From contig JBOGEX010000111.1 of NCBI GenBank assembly GCA_050741915.1, forward strand, positions 1-54,316: 54,316 bases of DNA, written 5' to 3'. Both the position numbers and the translations under genes were made by a program. The stretch is from JACCTH01 sp050741915 (GTDB taxonomy: Bacteria; Actinomycetota; Acidimicrobiia; Spongiisociales; ZC4RG35). Of the stretch, positions 15,768 to 25,142 are shown piece by piece (position 1 is the stretch's first letter; each line of letters opens with the position of its first letter). Below the pieces are notes generated by a model. The model was given only the letters and a program-made list of their open reading frames with translations, was not told where the DNA came from and made no database searches.

Positions 15768-16872
15768 ACTGACGAAGCTAGTGGTCTTCTTTCCCGAACG
15801 GTAACGACGATCCGCTGCACAACGTTGTTACCCATACCCTGGTAGTTCCAGGGGGCTTCGAGCGGCTGCGCATCTCCGACGGCGTCTGTAGCGCGGCAAG
15901 CAAGTTCATGCTCGCCCAGCTCTGCCTTCCACCGAAATGACCAGCTTTGCCAGGCAAACTCGCCTAACGCATCGGCCAGCGCCGCCTCCGACCAATGGCC
16001 GTCCACGGCTACCTCGACCCTGGCAATCGGACCTCGACCCGACCATGCCCGGCCGGTGATTTCTACCCGCCCGGGCTCGACGAATCGATGGCGGGAAAAG
16101 AAATCCGGTATCCCGGGCGGAACCATCAGAGCACGGACCCGCATTCGCTGAACGGGGTCGCCGGGATCGTCAGCTGTCTGCTGGTAACGATAAGCAGCCG
16201 ATTGCTGAAAGCCCGCGAAAGGCGTTGTCACGACTTCGATGGCGGACAGCCACTTGACGCTCGTCATGCCTACCACCCGGGGACGAGGAGGCGAAGCGGA
16301 AAGCCGTGCTGTGGTTCAAGTGGCCGCCCGTTCATCTCGTAGGCGAACATGACCTCGGGACGGAGCACGTCGGCAAGAGACAGACTTCTGGCGTAGGTCT
16401 GTTCCTCGTCGCCCTGGACGCCGCGATCAGCACCCCAAAAAACAGCTTCGACCGAGTCAGGATGAATTTCGGCTTGTTCCAGAATCGGCGCCAAGGGTGT
16501 CCCCGTCCACTCGGCCGTGCCGATCGCTTCACCCAGCCACGGGAGGCTGACGGGACGTGGAGTCAGCCACCCGCGCCCGTTGCCAGCGCACTCGAGCGTG
16601 ACCGCGATCGTTGTTCGGGGAAAAGCGTGAATGTCGTCCAGAGAGAACTTCAGTCGCCGGTGAACTTGCCCCCGGATGGTCAATTGCCAACTCTCCGGAT
16701 CGATGCGGGGAACATCCCAGTGGGCCACCAAGTAGTGGAGCCCGGTAGGGGTGAGGTCGTACTGCATCGCTTCGAGCGGCATCCCCCGGTTGCGGAAGGC
16801 GAGTTGTAGCTCCTCCAGAAGGAGCGGTCCCGCAGTCGGCTCATGCGGGCTGATGGTTTCGGGCCTGGTCAT
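15764..16872 (-). pseudogene. Sulfite oxidase-type molybdoenzyme, split by a frameshift
   Basis: Two adjacent frames together make one sulfite oxidase. The N-terminal piece (16872-16270, 200 aa) holds the molybdopterin domain with ligand C95 in VTLECAGNGRG and ends at LRLLVPGW. The C-terminal dimerisation piece (16276-15764, 170 aa) resumes at VGMTSVKWLSAIEVV. In the family these join as VPGW[YV]GM.SVKW, so one base is missing in the TGG-TAGGC stretch at about 16270-16276. Either this is a dead gene, two coupled subunits (GTG at 16276 overlaps the stop), or a sequence error. The reading frame is otherwise fully conserved. Confidence 0.85.
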
Positions 16873-16903
16873 GACATGAGTTTCGTCGCCAAAGCTCTGG
16901 CTG

Positions 16904-17650
16904 TCAGCGACCTTTACTCCGGTGAATTGGAACCTGGGTTCCGGTTTCTCCGTGCGAGATCGCCGCCAGCCGATCAGCGTCGAGTATCGAGATTCCGTGA
17001 CGGCCGGTTGAAATCACGCCTTCCTGCCGAAGCTCTCTCAGTGCTCGCACCACCACCTCGCGGACCGTGCCGACGGCGTCGGCGAGATCCTGCTGACCAA
17101 CACCGACTACAAGCCTGGATCCTTCCTGGCCCTCGGAGGCGAGATCGAGCAGATGACGGGCCACGCGCTGGCGGACGGTGGCGAAAGCGCTCCCCGGAAT
17201 CTCACGGATAAAGGAGAGGACCCGTTCACTCAGCTCCTGTAGCAGGGCGGTCGCGACCAGAACGTCGCGCTCAGCGATCCTTTTCACCACGGATGCGCGC
17301 ATGACCAGGAGCTCGGTATCGATGACGGCTTGGATTGTCGCCGGGAGCGAGAACGAGGGAGCAAAAAGGGATACCACACCGATAAGGGCTCCGGGTCGGC
17401 AGTACCTGATTGTCATCGTGCGACCGTCTGTCGACTGGACTAAGACCCTGATCAGACCCGAGACGACGATCTCCACATGTGCCGATGTTGCGCCCTCGCG
17501 GTGGAGGGTGGAACCGGCGGGGACATGGAGTGGGGAAGCGTCGGCCAAAAGCTCGGCGATCTTCAATTCGGGCAGGAAGCGAAGATGGGAAGCTTTGATT
17601 GCCGCCGCATATGTGACATCGCCGTCTGAGGTCAATCTTGGAGAGGGCAT
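16904..17650 (-). CDS. Crp/Fnr-family transcriptional regulator
   Basis: A 248-residue regulator. The N-terminal cyclic-nucleotide-type beta barrel (about 30-130; GSTLHREGATSAHVEIVVSGLIRV) is followed by a long helix and a winged helix-turn-helix near 175-225 (VGQQDLADAVGTVREVVVRALRELRQEGVI). No N-terminal Cys cluster for an FNR iron-sulfur centre is visible. It starts 7 bases after the HTH_42 gene and is followed after 31 bases by the sulfite oxidase, so it may control that gene or the whole run. The effector is unknown. Confidence 0.88.
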   Translation of the reverse strand: MPSPRLTSDGDVTYAAAIKASHLRFLPELKIAELLADASPLHVPAGSTLHREGATSAHVEIVVSGLIRVLVQSTDGRTMTIRYCRPGALIGVVSLFAPSFSLPATIQAVIDTELLVMRASVVKRIAERDVLVATALLQELSERVLSFIREIPGSAFATVRQRVARHLLDLASEGQEGSRLVVGVGQQDLADAVGTVREVVVRALRELRQEGVISTGRHGISILDADRLAAISHGETGTQVPIHRSKGR

Positions 17651-17656
17651 ATAGAC

Positions 17657-18761
17657 CTAGATACCGGAGACATCCAACCCGAGCCAGGAAGCCAATGCCT
17701 CGATCTCCGTGTGCACCGACTTCGACATGGCCTTGGTAAAGGGTACGTCCTGATGTATGGCGTGCACTCGAAAAGTCCCGGCTGTCCGGTCCGCCGAAGC
17801 GTCGAGCTTTCCGAGCAGCCGGTCGTGATGAAGGATGGGCAACGCGAAATATCCCCAACGGCGTTTGGCAGCCGGTTTGTACATCTCGAGCAGGTATTCG
17901 AACTCGAAAAGGTCCCAGGTTCGCTCGCGATCATGAATCAGCCGGTCGAATGGCGAAAGGATGACGGTGCGGCCGGCGAACGGCTGCCAGATGGCAGCGG
18001 GGTCAACTCGCCAATCGCCCACAGTGCCCTCGACTGTGGCCGGCTCGCCAACGTCGCCGACGACCTTCGGACGGGCGATGCCGAGTGACTGCAGGATTCG
18101 GAACGCCCGAACCTCTATCGCTTCCTGCAGTGGCACCACCTTCACGTCGGGCGGGTAAACGCGCTCGGCGAGATCCCAGAGCCGTTGCTTTCCCCGACGC
18201 CCGGCGATAGCTACCTCGCCACGTATGAGGAGGATCTCGAGCATCTGCGTCACGTTGCGACTGTTGGTCCATCCTGTTGACGTCCAAGGCACGGCATACG
18301 TGTCCGGTATGTCCCGCGAGAGAAGCGGACCGGACCCGCCCACGAGGTCGAGCACGTCACGGCGAAAGGTGTCGTCACGCCCGAGTGTCGGCATACCTCG
18401 GCAGTGTTCTCATCTGCGCCACGAACAGCCCGAGATCGGCCATCGGCCGCACCAGCGCCACAGCAGGAGCATTTGGCTCCATGAATCGATGCTCGAAAAT
18501 GCTGCGTTGCTCCATCGCGATGAGCAAGTCCTCGGGTCGATAAGAGAAACCCAGGCGGCCGAAGGACACGAGATCGGCGCTATGCGCCACCACCGCGGTT
18601 GGATCGAGTTGAAGAAATGTCAGGCGTTTGACGACGGCCAGAAGATCTGTTGGACGCTCTCCATCGAGAAGTTGGGCGCGAACCGCGATCCGGCGGGCTT
18701 CCCGGAGGTCGAGCCGATGAACCTTTGCTGGCAAGTCAGTAACCAACCGCCAAGAGGTCAC
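17657..18761 (-). pseudogene. Winged-helix HTH_42 (YcaQ-like) protein, split by a frameshift
   Basis: The N-terminal frame (18761-18375) has the family start LDLREARRIAVRAQLLDG..., and the C-terminal frame (18394-17657) continues with RDDTFRRDVLDL, GWTNSRNVTQMLEILLIRGEVAIAGRRGKQRLWDLAERVYP and ILSPFDRLIHDRERT. In HTH_42 proteins these are one chain of about 370 residues. The frames overlap by 20 bases around CTCGGGCGTGAC, so one or two bases are out of step there. Relatives include DNA-crosslink-repair glycosylases. Its GTG start overlaps the GNAT stop. Confidence 0.83.
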
Positions 18762-19475
18762 CGTTGTAGGTGACTCGGCGCGGATCGGGGATCTGGGCGT
18801 CGGGGCGTCGCCATCAACGTGTCCCGGAAGGTCTCATCGCAATCGAAGGAGCCGAAAGCGAAATGAGACTCGCTCATCTGGATCTCGACGGTGTCGCTCC
18901 CGACCGACGCAAGCATTTGCTCGAAGACGGCCACCGCATCATCGCCGGCGCCGATCAAGGATGACTCGATCGATTTCCGGGTGAAGGCTCTCTCCGGCCG
19001 TGACAAATCGGCAACCGAGGTTGTCCTGGAGGTGGGGAAGATCGGAGGGTGCAATCGGAAACGAGCGAATTTCGACCAAGTCCCCGCTGCCAATGGCCTT
19101 GGCTTGCAAATAGGGGCAGTCGACCACAGGCATCATCCCCAATTCGAGTAGAGCGAGTGCGCCTTGGGGTCGTCGGGGGCCAGGGTCATCACCGGTCCGT
19201 CGTCGGGCAGAAGATAGGGGAAGCATCTTGGTTCCAATGCCCAGGCCTTGACGAGCTGGATCGACAAAGCAGTCGGAAACGACGTTCGTCCGCCAGACCA
19301 TCCGGTGCCCGGCAAAACCCAGTACCTCGTCGTCCTCTGTCGCCACCACCATGACCCCAGTGCTGAGGACATGGGCAAACCAGGGGTTCTGCTTCCTGGG
19401 GGAAGATCCCGTCGCCCACCAGATCCGATGGATCTCGGGCAGGTCTGCGGCTACGGCGCGACGGACCTCAACCAC
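18758..19475 (-). pseudogene. GNAT acetyltransferase gene with at least three frame shifts
   Basis: The N-terminus (VEVRRAVAADLPEIHRIWW) and acetyl-CoA loop (ARQGLGIGTKML) are in one frame. The sense then moves at the GGGG/CCCC run 19217-19220 to a second frame (YLLPDDGPVMTLAPDDPKAHSLYSNWG). It returns at 19137-19140 (MMPVVDCPYLQAKAIGSGD) and moves again near 18950 to GAGDDAVAVFEQMLASVG and FAFGSFDCDETFRDTL, ending at 18758. Read through, it gives a full-length protein of about 238 residues. It overlaps the 43-aa ORF upstream and HTH_42 downstream, so operon structure survives although the frame does not. Confidence 0.75.
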
Positions 19476-19599
19476 TCGTGGTGGAAGGTGGCACAGATAC
19501 CCGCTCGACGATTCCTCCTGGCCGATACATAGCCCACACCGTGAAGACCAGAGCTGCGATCACGATGATCGCCTGCCAGATCAACTTGCCCCTCGTCAC
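19468..19599 (-). CDS. Small single-pass membrane protein between acs and GNAT
   Basis: A 43-residue ORF with a GTG start 15 bases after the acs stop: basic MTRGKLIWQ, a membrane helix (AIIVIAALVFTVWAMY), then a short Pro/Ser/Thr tail. It overlaps the GNAT start by 8 bases. It is not the DUF485 partner that often follows acs. No known family is recognised. The support is position, overlap on both sides and the clean positive-inside helix. Confidence 0.5.
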   Translation of the reverse strand: MTRGKLIWQAIIVIAALVFTVWAMYRPGGIVERVSVPPSTTSG

Positions 19600-19614
19600 T
19601 CGACGCGTGCCAAC

Positions 19615-21567
19615 TCAGTCCTCTTGGGGCCGGCTGGCCGCCATCGCCGCGATCTCTTCCACGACCGTTTCGTTGGCGAGAGTGGTCACGTCGCCGAGTT
19701 GGCGATTCTCGGAGATATCGCGCAAGAGGCGGCGCATGATCTTGCCGGAACGAGTCTTGGGGAGGTCGTTGGTAAAGACGATCGAGCGCGGCTTGGCGAT
19801 CGGGCCGATGGTGGTTCCGACGTGTTCGCGCAACTCCTTCAAAAGGGCCTCGTCACCCACGACCTTGCCCCGCAGGGTCACGAATGCGGCGATGGCCTGG
19901 CCGGTGAGCTCGTCCTTGCGCCCCACCACCGCCGCCTCCGCCACGGCCGGGTGGGAGACCAATGCCGACTCAACCTCGGTGGTGGAGATGTTGTGACCGG
20001 AAACCAACATGATGTCGTCGACCCGCCCCAGCAACCAGAAGTAGCCATCCTCATCGCGCTTGGCGCCGTCGCCCGGAAAGTACTGACCGGGAAAACGGGA
20101 CCAGTAAGTGTCGACGAAGCGATCAGGATCTCCGTAGATCGTGCGGGCCATCGCAGGCCAAGGCCGATCGAGCACGAGAAAGCCACCGCCTCCGAGGGGA
20201 ACTGAGCCCCCTTCCTCGTCCACCACGTCGGCCGAGATTCCCGGCAAGGGCCGCGTCGCCGATCCCGGTTTGGTGATTGTGATCCCGGGGAGGGGGCTGA
20301 TCATGATCGCCCCGGTTTCCGTCTGCCACCAGGTGTCGACGATGGGGCAGCTTTCGCCACCGATGACCCGGTGGTACCACATCCACGCTTCTGGGTTGAT
20401 CGGCTCGCCGACTGAACCCAGAAGGCGCAAGGAGCTGAGATCGTGACGGCCGGGATATTCCTCCCCCCACTTCATGAAGGAGCGAATCGCGGTGGGAGCG
20501 GTGTACAGAATCGTGACCTTGTACTCATCGATGATCTGCCACAGCCGGTCGAAGTCGGGGAAGTTGGGGGCGCCCTCGTAGATGAGAGAGGTGGCGCGGT
20601 TGGCGAGCGGACCGTAGACGATGTAGCTGTGACCGGTGACCCAGCCGATGTCGGCCGCGCACCAGTAGAGGTCTTCGTCGGCCTTGAGATCGAACACCTG
20701 GCTATGGGTGGTCGCTACCTGGGTGAGATAACCGCCCTGGGTATGAACGATCCCCTTGGGCTTACCGGTGGTTCCCGAGGTGTAGAGGATGTAGAGCGGA
20801 TCCTCTGCGTTCAAACGCTCGGGCTCGCAAACTGCAGATTGTTCGGCGACTAGCTCATCCCACCAGACATCGCGACCTTCGGTCATCGGGACATCGGATC
20901 CGGTGCGGCGAAGAACGATCACCTTCTTCACCGACGGAGTACGAGCGACGGCGATGTCGGTGTTCCCCTTAAGCGGCACCTCTTTTCCGGCCCGCCAGGC
21001 GAAGTCCTGGGTGATCACCACCGTCGACTGGGCGTCGTTGATGCGGTCGGCGAGAGCATCGGACGAGAAACCGCCGAAGACCGCCGAATGGATCACGCCG
21101 ATGCGGGCGCAGGCGAGCATCGCCACCGGCAGCTCCAGCACCATGCCCATGTAGAGAGCAGCGGTATCGCCCTTCTGCAGACCGATCGACCGCAAGGCGT
21201 TGGCGAAGCGGCACACCTCGCGCTGGAGGTCCTGGTAGGTGAGCGTGCGGGTATCCCCCGGCTCGCCGATCCAGTGATATGCCACCTTCTCGGCCGATGA
21301 CTCGAGATGACGGTCAAGACAGTTGTAGGAGAGATTGATCTCACCGTCGGTGAACCATCTGTAGAAGGGCGGGCTCGATTCGTCGACCACTTGCTGGGGA
21401 GGCTTGAACCAGCTGAGACGGCTGATGGCCTGGTCGAGCCAGTACTTCCTCCAGTCCTGCTCGGCCTCCTCGTGGATCCCGGGCTGGGCGTTGGCGGCTT
21501 GGGCGAAGCCGGGATCGGGAGGAAACGAGCGGTCCTCCTGCAGCAAATTCTCAAGCGCACTGCTCAT
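19615..21567 (-). CDS. acs: Acetyl-CoA synthetase
   Basis: Activates acetate to acetyl-CoA through acetyl-AMP; 650 residues, the usual size. It contains the P-loop-like YTSGTTGKPKG, WWQTETGAIMISP, the A8-type GRVDDIMLVSGHNISTTEVE, and the C-terminal PKTRSGKIMRR with the Lys that is acetylated in the family. The ATG at 21567 has an AGGAG site. The longer frame to 21912 runs antisense through the DM13 gene and is rejected. It heads a minus-strand run to the thiolase, which suggests linked acetate/acyl-CoA use. Confidence 0.96.
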   Translation of the reverse strand: MSSALENLLQEDRSFPPDPGFAQAANAQPGIHEEAEQDWRKYWLDQAISRLSWFKPPQQVVDESSPPFYRWFTDGEINLSYNCLDRHLESSAEKVAYHWIGEPGDTRTLTYQDLQREVCRFANALRSIGLQKGDTAALYMGMVLELPVAMLACARIGVIHSAVFGGFSSDALADRINDAQSTVVITQDFAWRAGKEVPLKGNTDIAVARTPSVKKVIVLRRTGSDVPMTEGRDVWWDELVAEQSAVCEPERLNAEDPLYILYTSGTTGKPKGIVHTQGGYLTQVATTHSQVFDLKADEDLYWCAADIGWVTGHSYIVYGPLANRATSLIYEGAPNFPDFDRLWQIIDEYKVTILYTAPTAIRSFMKWGEEYPGRHDLSSLRLLGSVGEPINPEAWMWYHRVIGGESCPIVDTWWQTETGAIMISPLPGITITKPGSATRPLPGISADVVDEEGGSVPLGGGGFLVLDRPWPAMARTIYGDPDRFVDTYWSRFPGQYFPGDGAKRDEDGYFWLLGRVDDIMLVSGHNISTTEVESALVSHPAVAEAAVVGRKDELTGQAIAAFVTLRGKVVGDEALLKELREHVGTTIGPIAKPRSIVFTNDLPKTRSGKIMRRLLRDISENRQLGDVTTLANETVVEEIAAMAASRPQED

Positions 21568-21642
21568 CTCTGGCTCCTGGGATCGGCGGCGGCCCAACCT
21601 AGTGCCGACCCGGGAACCAAAAGCCGGAGGGAACGGTTGCAG

Positions 21643-22178
21643 ATGAACTTGAAGCGTCTTCGCTCTTTTGATGGTCTTCGTCGCCGGGTTCTTGCTCTTC
21701 CGGCCTGACAAGTTGTTCGCCGAGGATCCAGTAGACGAATCTCTGCCTGAGGCCTTTGCTACCACTTCGGCACCGTCGAGCTCGCCCACAAGCATGGACC
21801 CGTCTTCGACCGCTCTTGAAACAACCAGGTCGCCTGCCACCAGCGCGAGTCCGACGACCCTCGCCGCCGGCCAGTTCACCGGCATCGACCATCGGGCCGC
21901 CGGCACCGCCACGACCTACGAGGAGAACGGCAGGTTCGTACTTCGCTTCGTGGACGACACCGACATCCAGAACGGACCTGATCTTTACGTCTGGGTTATC
22001 GAGGGCAGCACCTACAAAGCGGATCACCGGCTGGCTACATCGATCTCGGCAAGTTGAAGGGCAATATCGGCGGACAGAACTACGAGCTGCCCCCTGATTC
22101 GATCCGAAAGTCCATGGCGGGGTCTTGATCTGGTGCCTGCGCTTCACCGTGCCATTTGCCTTTGCTCCCTTGACCTGA
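21643..22178 (+). pseudogene. DM13-domain protein broken by frame shifts
   Basis: A membrane-anchored DM13 protein. A signal-anchor helix (LLMVFVAGFLLF) and Ser/Thr linker lead to GQFTGIDHRAAGTATTYEENG and RFVDDTDIQNGPDLYVWV. The expected next block, GYIDLGKLKGNIGGQNYELP, is in another frame from about 22033. The terminal block VLIWCLRFTVPFAFAPLT is in a third frame from 22122, after a GGGG run. A further shift near 21661 is possible because ATG 21643 (NLKRLR) is out of phase with the helix. All domain blocks are well kept, so the damage is recent or artefactual. Confidence 0.8.
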
Positions 22179-22179
22179 T

Positions 22180-22248
22180 TCAGCGCAGCACAAGAAACGT
22201 TCCACCCCCAAGGAGCGCCAGGCCGACGAGCTTTCCGAGCCCCGACAG
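22180..22248 (-). pseudogene. C-terminal remnant of a YdcZ-type transporter
   Basis: On the minus strand the last about 22 codons read LSGLGKLVGLALLGGGTFLVLR then stop. This closely parallels the end of the intact YdcZ protein at 24630-25061 (IDLPKLAGMALLAAGTYLVLR). No upstream YdcZ sequence follows; instead the DNA runs into the HD-GYP gene start. The DNA differs from the intact gene, so this is the stump of a paralogue, not a fresh duplication. Confidence 0.6.
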
Positions 22249-22279
22249 ATGCGACAGACATGGGTGTACCGTCCCGTGG

Positions 22280-23884
22280 ATGGCCGATGAGCGCCAGGGC
22301 GGGAATCGGGTACGCGCTGCTGAACTGATGGGTGCGCTCTCGCTGGCGACCGATCTCGGCATGGGGTTTCCTCTAGAGCACGGCCTGCACAGCGCTTTGG
22401 TGGCTATGCGCCTGTGCGACCGCCTCGGGGTGGATTCGGAGACTGCCTCCCACGCCTACTTCGTCTGCCTTCTCCTCTACATCGGCTGCACCGTGGATGC
22501 CGATATCGTTGCGGCAAAGTTCCCGCACGGGAATTTGGTGGCCCATTTCCAGCCCGTGATGTTCGGATCGCAACGCGAGACCGTGGCGGGCATGATGAGG
22601 GCCCTGGCCGACCCGGGCGCGCCCGCCTCAATTCGCGCCCTCAAGGCAGCTACCCGGCTACCGAACGCATTGCGAGGGCACCGCAATCACATCGCCGCTT
22701 TGTGCGAGGTTGCCCAGATGCTGAGCGAGCGGCTCGGAGTGCCGCCGGCAGTGCCAGACATGTTCGCCCACCTCACCGAACGCTGGGATGGCAAGGCCGA
22801 ACCAGGGCGAATCAGAGGCGAAGAGATCCCTTTACCGCTCCGCATCGCACATGTTGCGCGCGACGCGGCCTTCCAGCAGCTTATCGGGGGTATCCCTTTT
22901 GCCGCTCAAGTCATCGACGAGCGAGCCGGACACGCCTTCGATCCCGAGATCGCCGGTCTTCTGGCCCGCGAGGCCGAATCTCTCCTTGAGCCGATGGGCG
23001 AACGGGCGGCATGGGCCGACACACTCGCCGCAGAACCCAAACCTTGGCTAGTACTGGAGAACGAAGCGATCGACCGGGCACTGGGCGCTATGGGTCATTT
23101 CGCCGACCTCCTCACGCCTTTTCTTGTAGCCCACTCGTCGGGTGTGGCTGACCTCGCGGCCCACGCCGCCAAACTATCTGGCTTCCCGCCGGCAACGGTT
23201 ACCGAGGTTCACCGTGCAGCCATGGTGCACGACCTGGGACGAGTAGCGGTTTCGGCTGGAATTTGGCAGAAGCCGGGAGCCTTGAGCATCGACGAATGGG
23301 AGCAGGTCAGGCTCCACGCTTACCACACCGAGCGGGTTCTCTCCCCCTCCCCCTTCCTCGCCGCCTTGATCCCAGCCGCCACCTTCCATCACGAACGGCT
23401 CGACGGCACTGGATACCATCGTCGATCGACCGCCGCGGCCATGACTGCGGCCGGGCGCTTGGTGGCAGCTGCCGATCGCTACCAGGCCATGACCCAGCCT
23501 CGGCCCCACAGGGATGCTCTGCCTCCGGAACAGGCCGCCGGCTTGCTGTCCGGTGAGACCGGATCTGGTGGTTTGGATCCGCGAAGCGTCGCGGCGGTGT
23601 TGGAAGCGGCCGGCCACTCCTCACAACCAATCACCAGGCCGGCCGGACTTTCCGAACGCGAAGTCGAAGTGGTCGCTTTGCTCGCCCGCGGATACCAAAC
23701 CAAACAGATTGCGCGAGCGCTCGGCATCTCACCAAAAACCGCCGACCATCACGTAAGAAACTCTTACGCCAAGATGGGCGTATCCACCCGAGCTGCGGCC
23801 GCGGTGTTCGCGATGGAGTTCGGGATTGTCGCATGGCGAGAATTCCCTATTGCGGGATCGGCCGGCCAGGCGCAGATTCCTTGA
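22280..23884 (+). CDS. HD-GYP domain protein with a C-terminal LuxR helix-turn-helix
   Basis: A 534-residue protein. The N-terminal half has an HD-like helical region (VAMRLCDRLGVDSETASHAYFVCLLLYIGC). A catalytic HD-GYP domain follows, with HDLGR at about 316-320 and HHERLDGTGY at about 370-379. The C-terminus (about 455-520) is a LuxR/GerE DNA-binding domain (LSEREVEVVALLARGYQTKQIARALGISPKTADHHV). It could hydrolyse a cyclic dinucleotide or another phosphate ester and couple this to transcription. ATG 22280 was chosen because upstream frame overlaps the DM13 end; DUF998 follows. Confidence 0.85.
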   Translation: MADERQGGNRVRAAELMGALSLATDLGMGFPLEHGLHSALVAMRLCDRLGVDSETASHAYFVCLLLYIGCTVDADIVAAKFPHGNLVAHFQPVMFGSQRETVAGMMRALADPGAPASIRALKAATRLPNALRGHRNHIAALCEVAQMLSERLGVPPAVPDMFAHLTERWDGKAEPGRIRGEEIPLPLRIAHVARDAAFQQLIGGIPFAAQVIDERAGHAFDPEIAGLLAREAESLLEPMGERAAWADTLAAEPKPWLVLENEAIDRALGAMGHFADLLTPFLVAHSSGVADLAAHAAKLSGFPPATVTEVHRAAMVHDLGRVAVSAGIWQKPGALSIDEWEQVRLHAYHTERVLSPSPFLAALIPAATFHHERLDGTGYHRRSTAAAMTAAGRLVAAADRYQAMTQPRPHRDALPPEQAAGLLSGETGSGGLDPRSVAAVLEAAGHSSQPITRPAGLSEREVEVVALLARGYQTKQIARALGISPKTADHHVRNSYAKMGVSTRAAAAVFAMEFGIVAWREFPIAGSAGQAQIP

Positions 23885-23926
23885 CACGGGCACCCGTTCC
23901 CGGGGTGCCGTTACAAGGAGGCGATC

Positions 23927-24628
23927 ATGAAGCAAGCAGCTCCGGCGTCCGTTTCGCGCTGGCCATTCGCGCCGACGAACACCGGGTTGTTCTGGCCGGC
24001 CCTCGCCGGGATAGTCGGCCCACCCCTATTCACAGTCGGGTTCCTCGCCCAGGAATTCTTCCGCCGAGGAGAGTTCAACTCAATCGCCGAACCCGTTAGT
24101 GCTCTAGAGGCGGGGCCCAGCGGCTGGATCCAGCAGGTCAACTTTGTGGTCTTTGGAGTGTTGATCATCGCATTTGCGTTGGGGCTCCATCGTGCGGTCC
24201 GGCCGGCTAAAGCTGGGGTAGCGGGACCCGCCATTCTCCTTTGGAGCGGGATTGGGCTAATCCTCTCCGCGGTGTTCCCCCTTCGAGACGCCCCCGGGGG
24301 TGGCTGGTACGACCCAACAGGGCTGCACACAATCAATGGGACCATCTTTTTTCTGAGCCTCGGTATCGGGCTGATTGTCATCTCGCGCCGCCTGGCCCGC
24401 GACCCGGCCTGGCGAGGGCTTTCGAAATATGCGCTCTGGACCGGAGCTGGACTGTTGCTAATGGCCGTCGTCTTCTCGGTTCTGGTGCGACCTGATGGCG
24501 CGCCATTGCATGCGATGGCGGGGTTAGTCCAGCGGATAACGATCGCCGGGTGGTTCGCATGTATCGTCACGCTTGGTATTCGTCTGCGTCGAATCGCCTC
24601 GAGCCAGGCCTCGGCACCGCAATCGTGA
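23927..24628 (+). CDS. DUF998-family membrane protein
   Basis: A 233-residue integral membrane protein with six hydrophobic segments. Its N-terminal region LFWPALAGIVGPPLFTVGFLAQEF and EPVSALEAGPSGWIQQVNFVVFG are typical of DUF998. AGGAGG lies just upstream of ATG 23927. Function is unknown for the family. The stop is 1 base from the end of the convergent YdcZ gene. Confidence 0.82.
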   Translation: MKQAAPASVSRWPFAPTNTGLFWPALAGIVGPPLFTVGFLAQEFFRRGEFNSIAEPVSALEAGPSGWIQQVNFVVFGVLIIAFALGLHRAVRPAKAGVAGPAILLWSGIGLILSAVFPLRDAPGGGWYDPTGLHTINGTIFFLSLGIGLIVISRRLARDPAWRGLSKYALWTGAGLLLMAVVFSVLVRPDGAPLHAMAGLVQRITIAGWFACIVTLGIRLRRIASSQASAPQS

Positions 24629-24629
24629 G

Positions 24630-25061
24630 TCAGCGAAGAACGAGATAGGTCCCGGCGGCAAGTAACGCCATACCGGCCAGCTTGGGCAGATCGATGGGGT
24701 TTACAGTCGCCCCCAGTAGACCAAAGTGACCGATGATCGCTCCCACGACGAACTGACTGACCGTGATTATCACGAGGGCCGGAACCAGACCAATCTGGCC
24801 GACCGACAGCGAGAGGGTGAAGATGATGACAAGGCCCAGAAGACCCGCGCTCCAGACGTACCAGGGAAGACCCCTCGCCGCCGATAGGTTTGCTCCTCGT
24901 AAGGCGAGAGTGATGAGGGCGATGGCGATGCCGCCCGAGAAATAGGTGATGAAGGTCGACTCGAGGGTTCCGATCTGGCGTTGCATGGTGCCAGTGAACT
25001 GAGCCTGAATAGCAACCGCGATCCCACACACGATCGCCGCCAGAATCACCAACGTTCTCAT
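24630..25061 (-). CDS. DMT-type transporter, YdcZ (DUF606) family
   Basis: A 143-residue protein with five membrane helices, half the size of a standard DMT transporter. Hallmarks are an N-terminal GIAVAIQAQFTGTM, mid QIGLVPALVIITVSQFVVGAIIGHFG, and the LAGMALLAAGTYLVLR end. ATG 25061 is preceded by GGAGG; TTG 25064 is in frame. Such short members probably work as dimers. A stump of a second copy lies at 22180-22248. Confidence 0.87.
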   Translation of the reverse strand: MRTLVILAAIVCGIAVAIQAQFTGTMQRQIGTLESTFITYFSGGIAIALITLALRGANLSAARGLPWYVWSAGLLGLVIIFTLSLSVGQIGLVPALVIITVSQFVVGAIIGHFGLLGATVNPIDLPKLAGMALLAAGTYLVLR

Positions 25062-25142
25062 CAAAACCTCCGCATCGCCTTCACGAGACCTTCACAAACG
25101 TCCGTCATCTTGGTCGTTAGCACAGGACTGAAAGGAGACCTT

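Noticed and set aside
16255..16290. Programmed -1 frameshift in sulfite oxidase
   Set aside because: No slippery X-XXY-YYZ heptamer and no clear downstream pseudoknot; single-base loss is simpler.
19615..21912. Extended acs start at 21912
   Set aside because: The added 115 residues are antisense to the DM13 blocks, and ATG 21567 has a good ribosome site and the family N-terminus.
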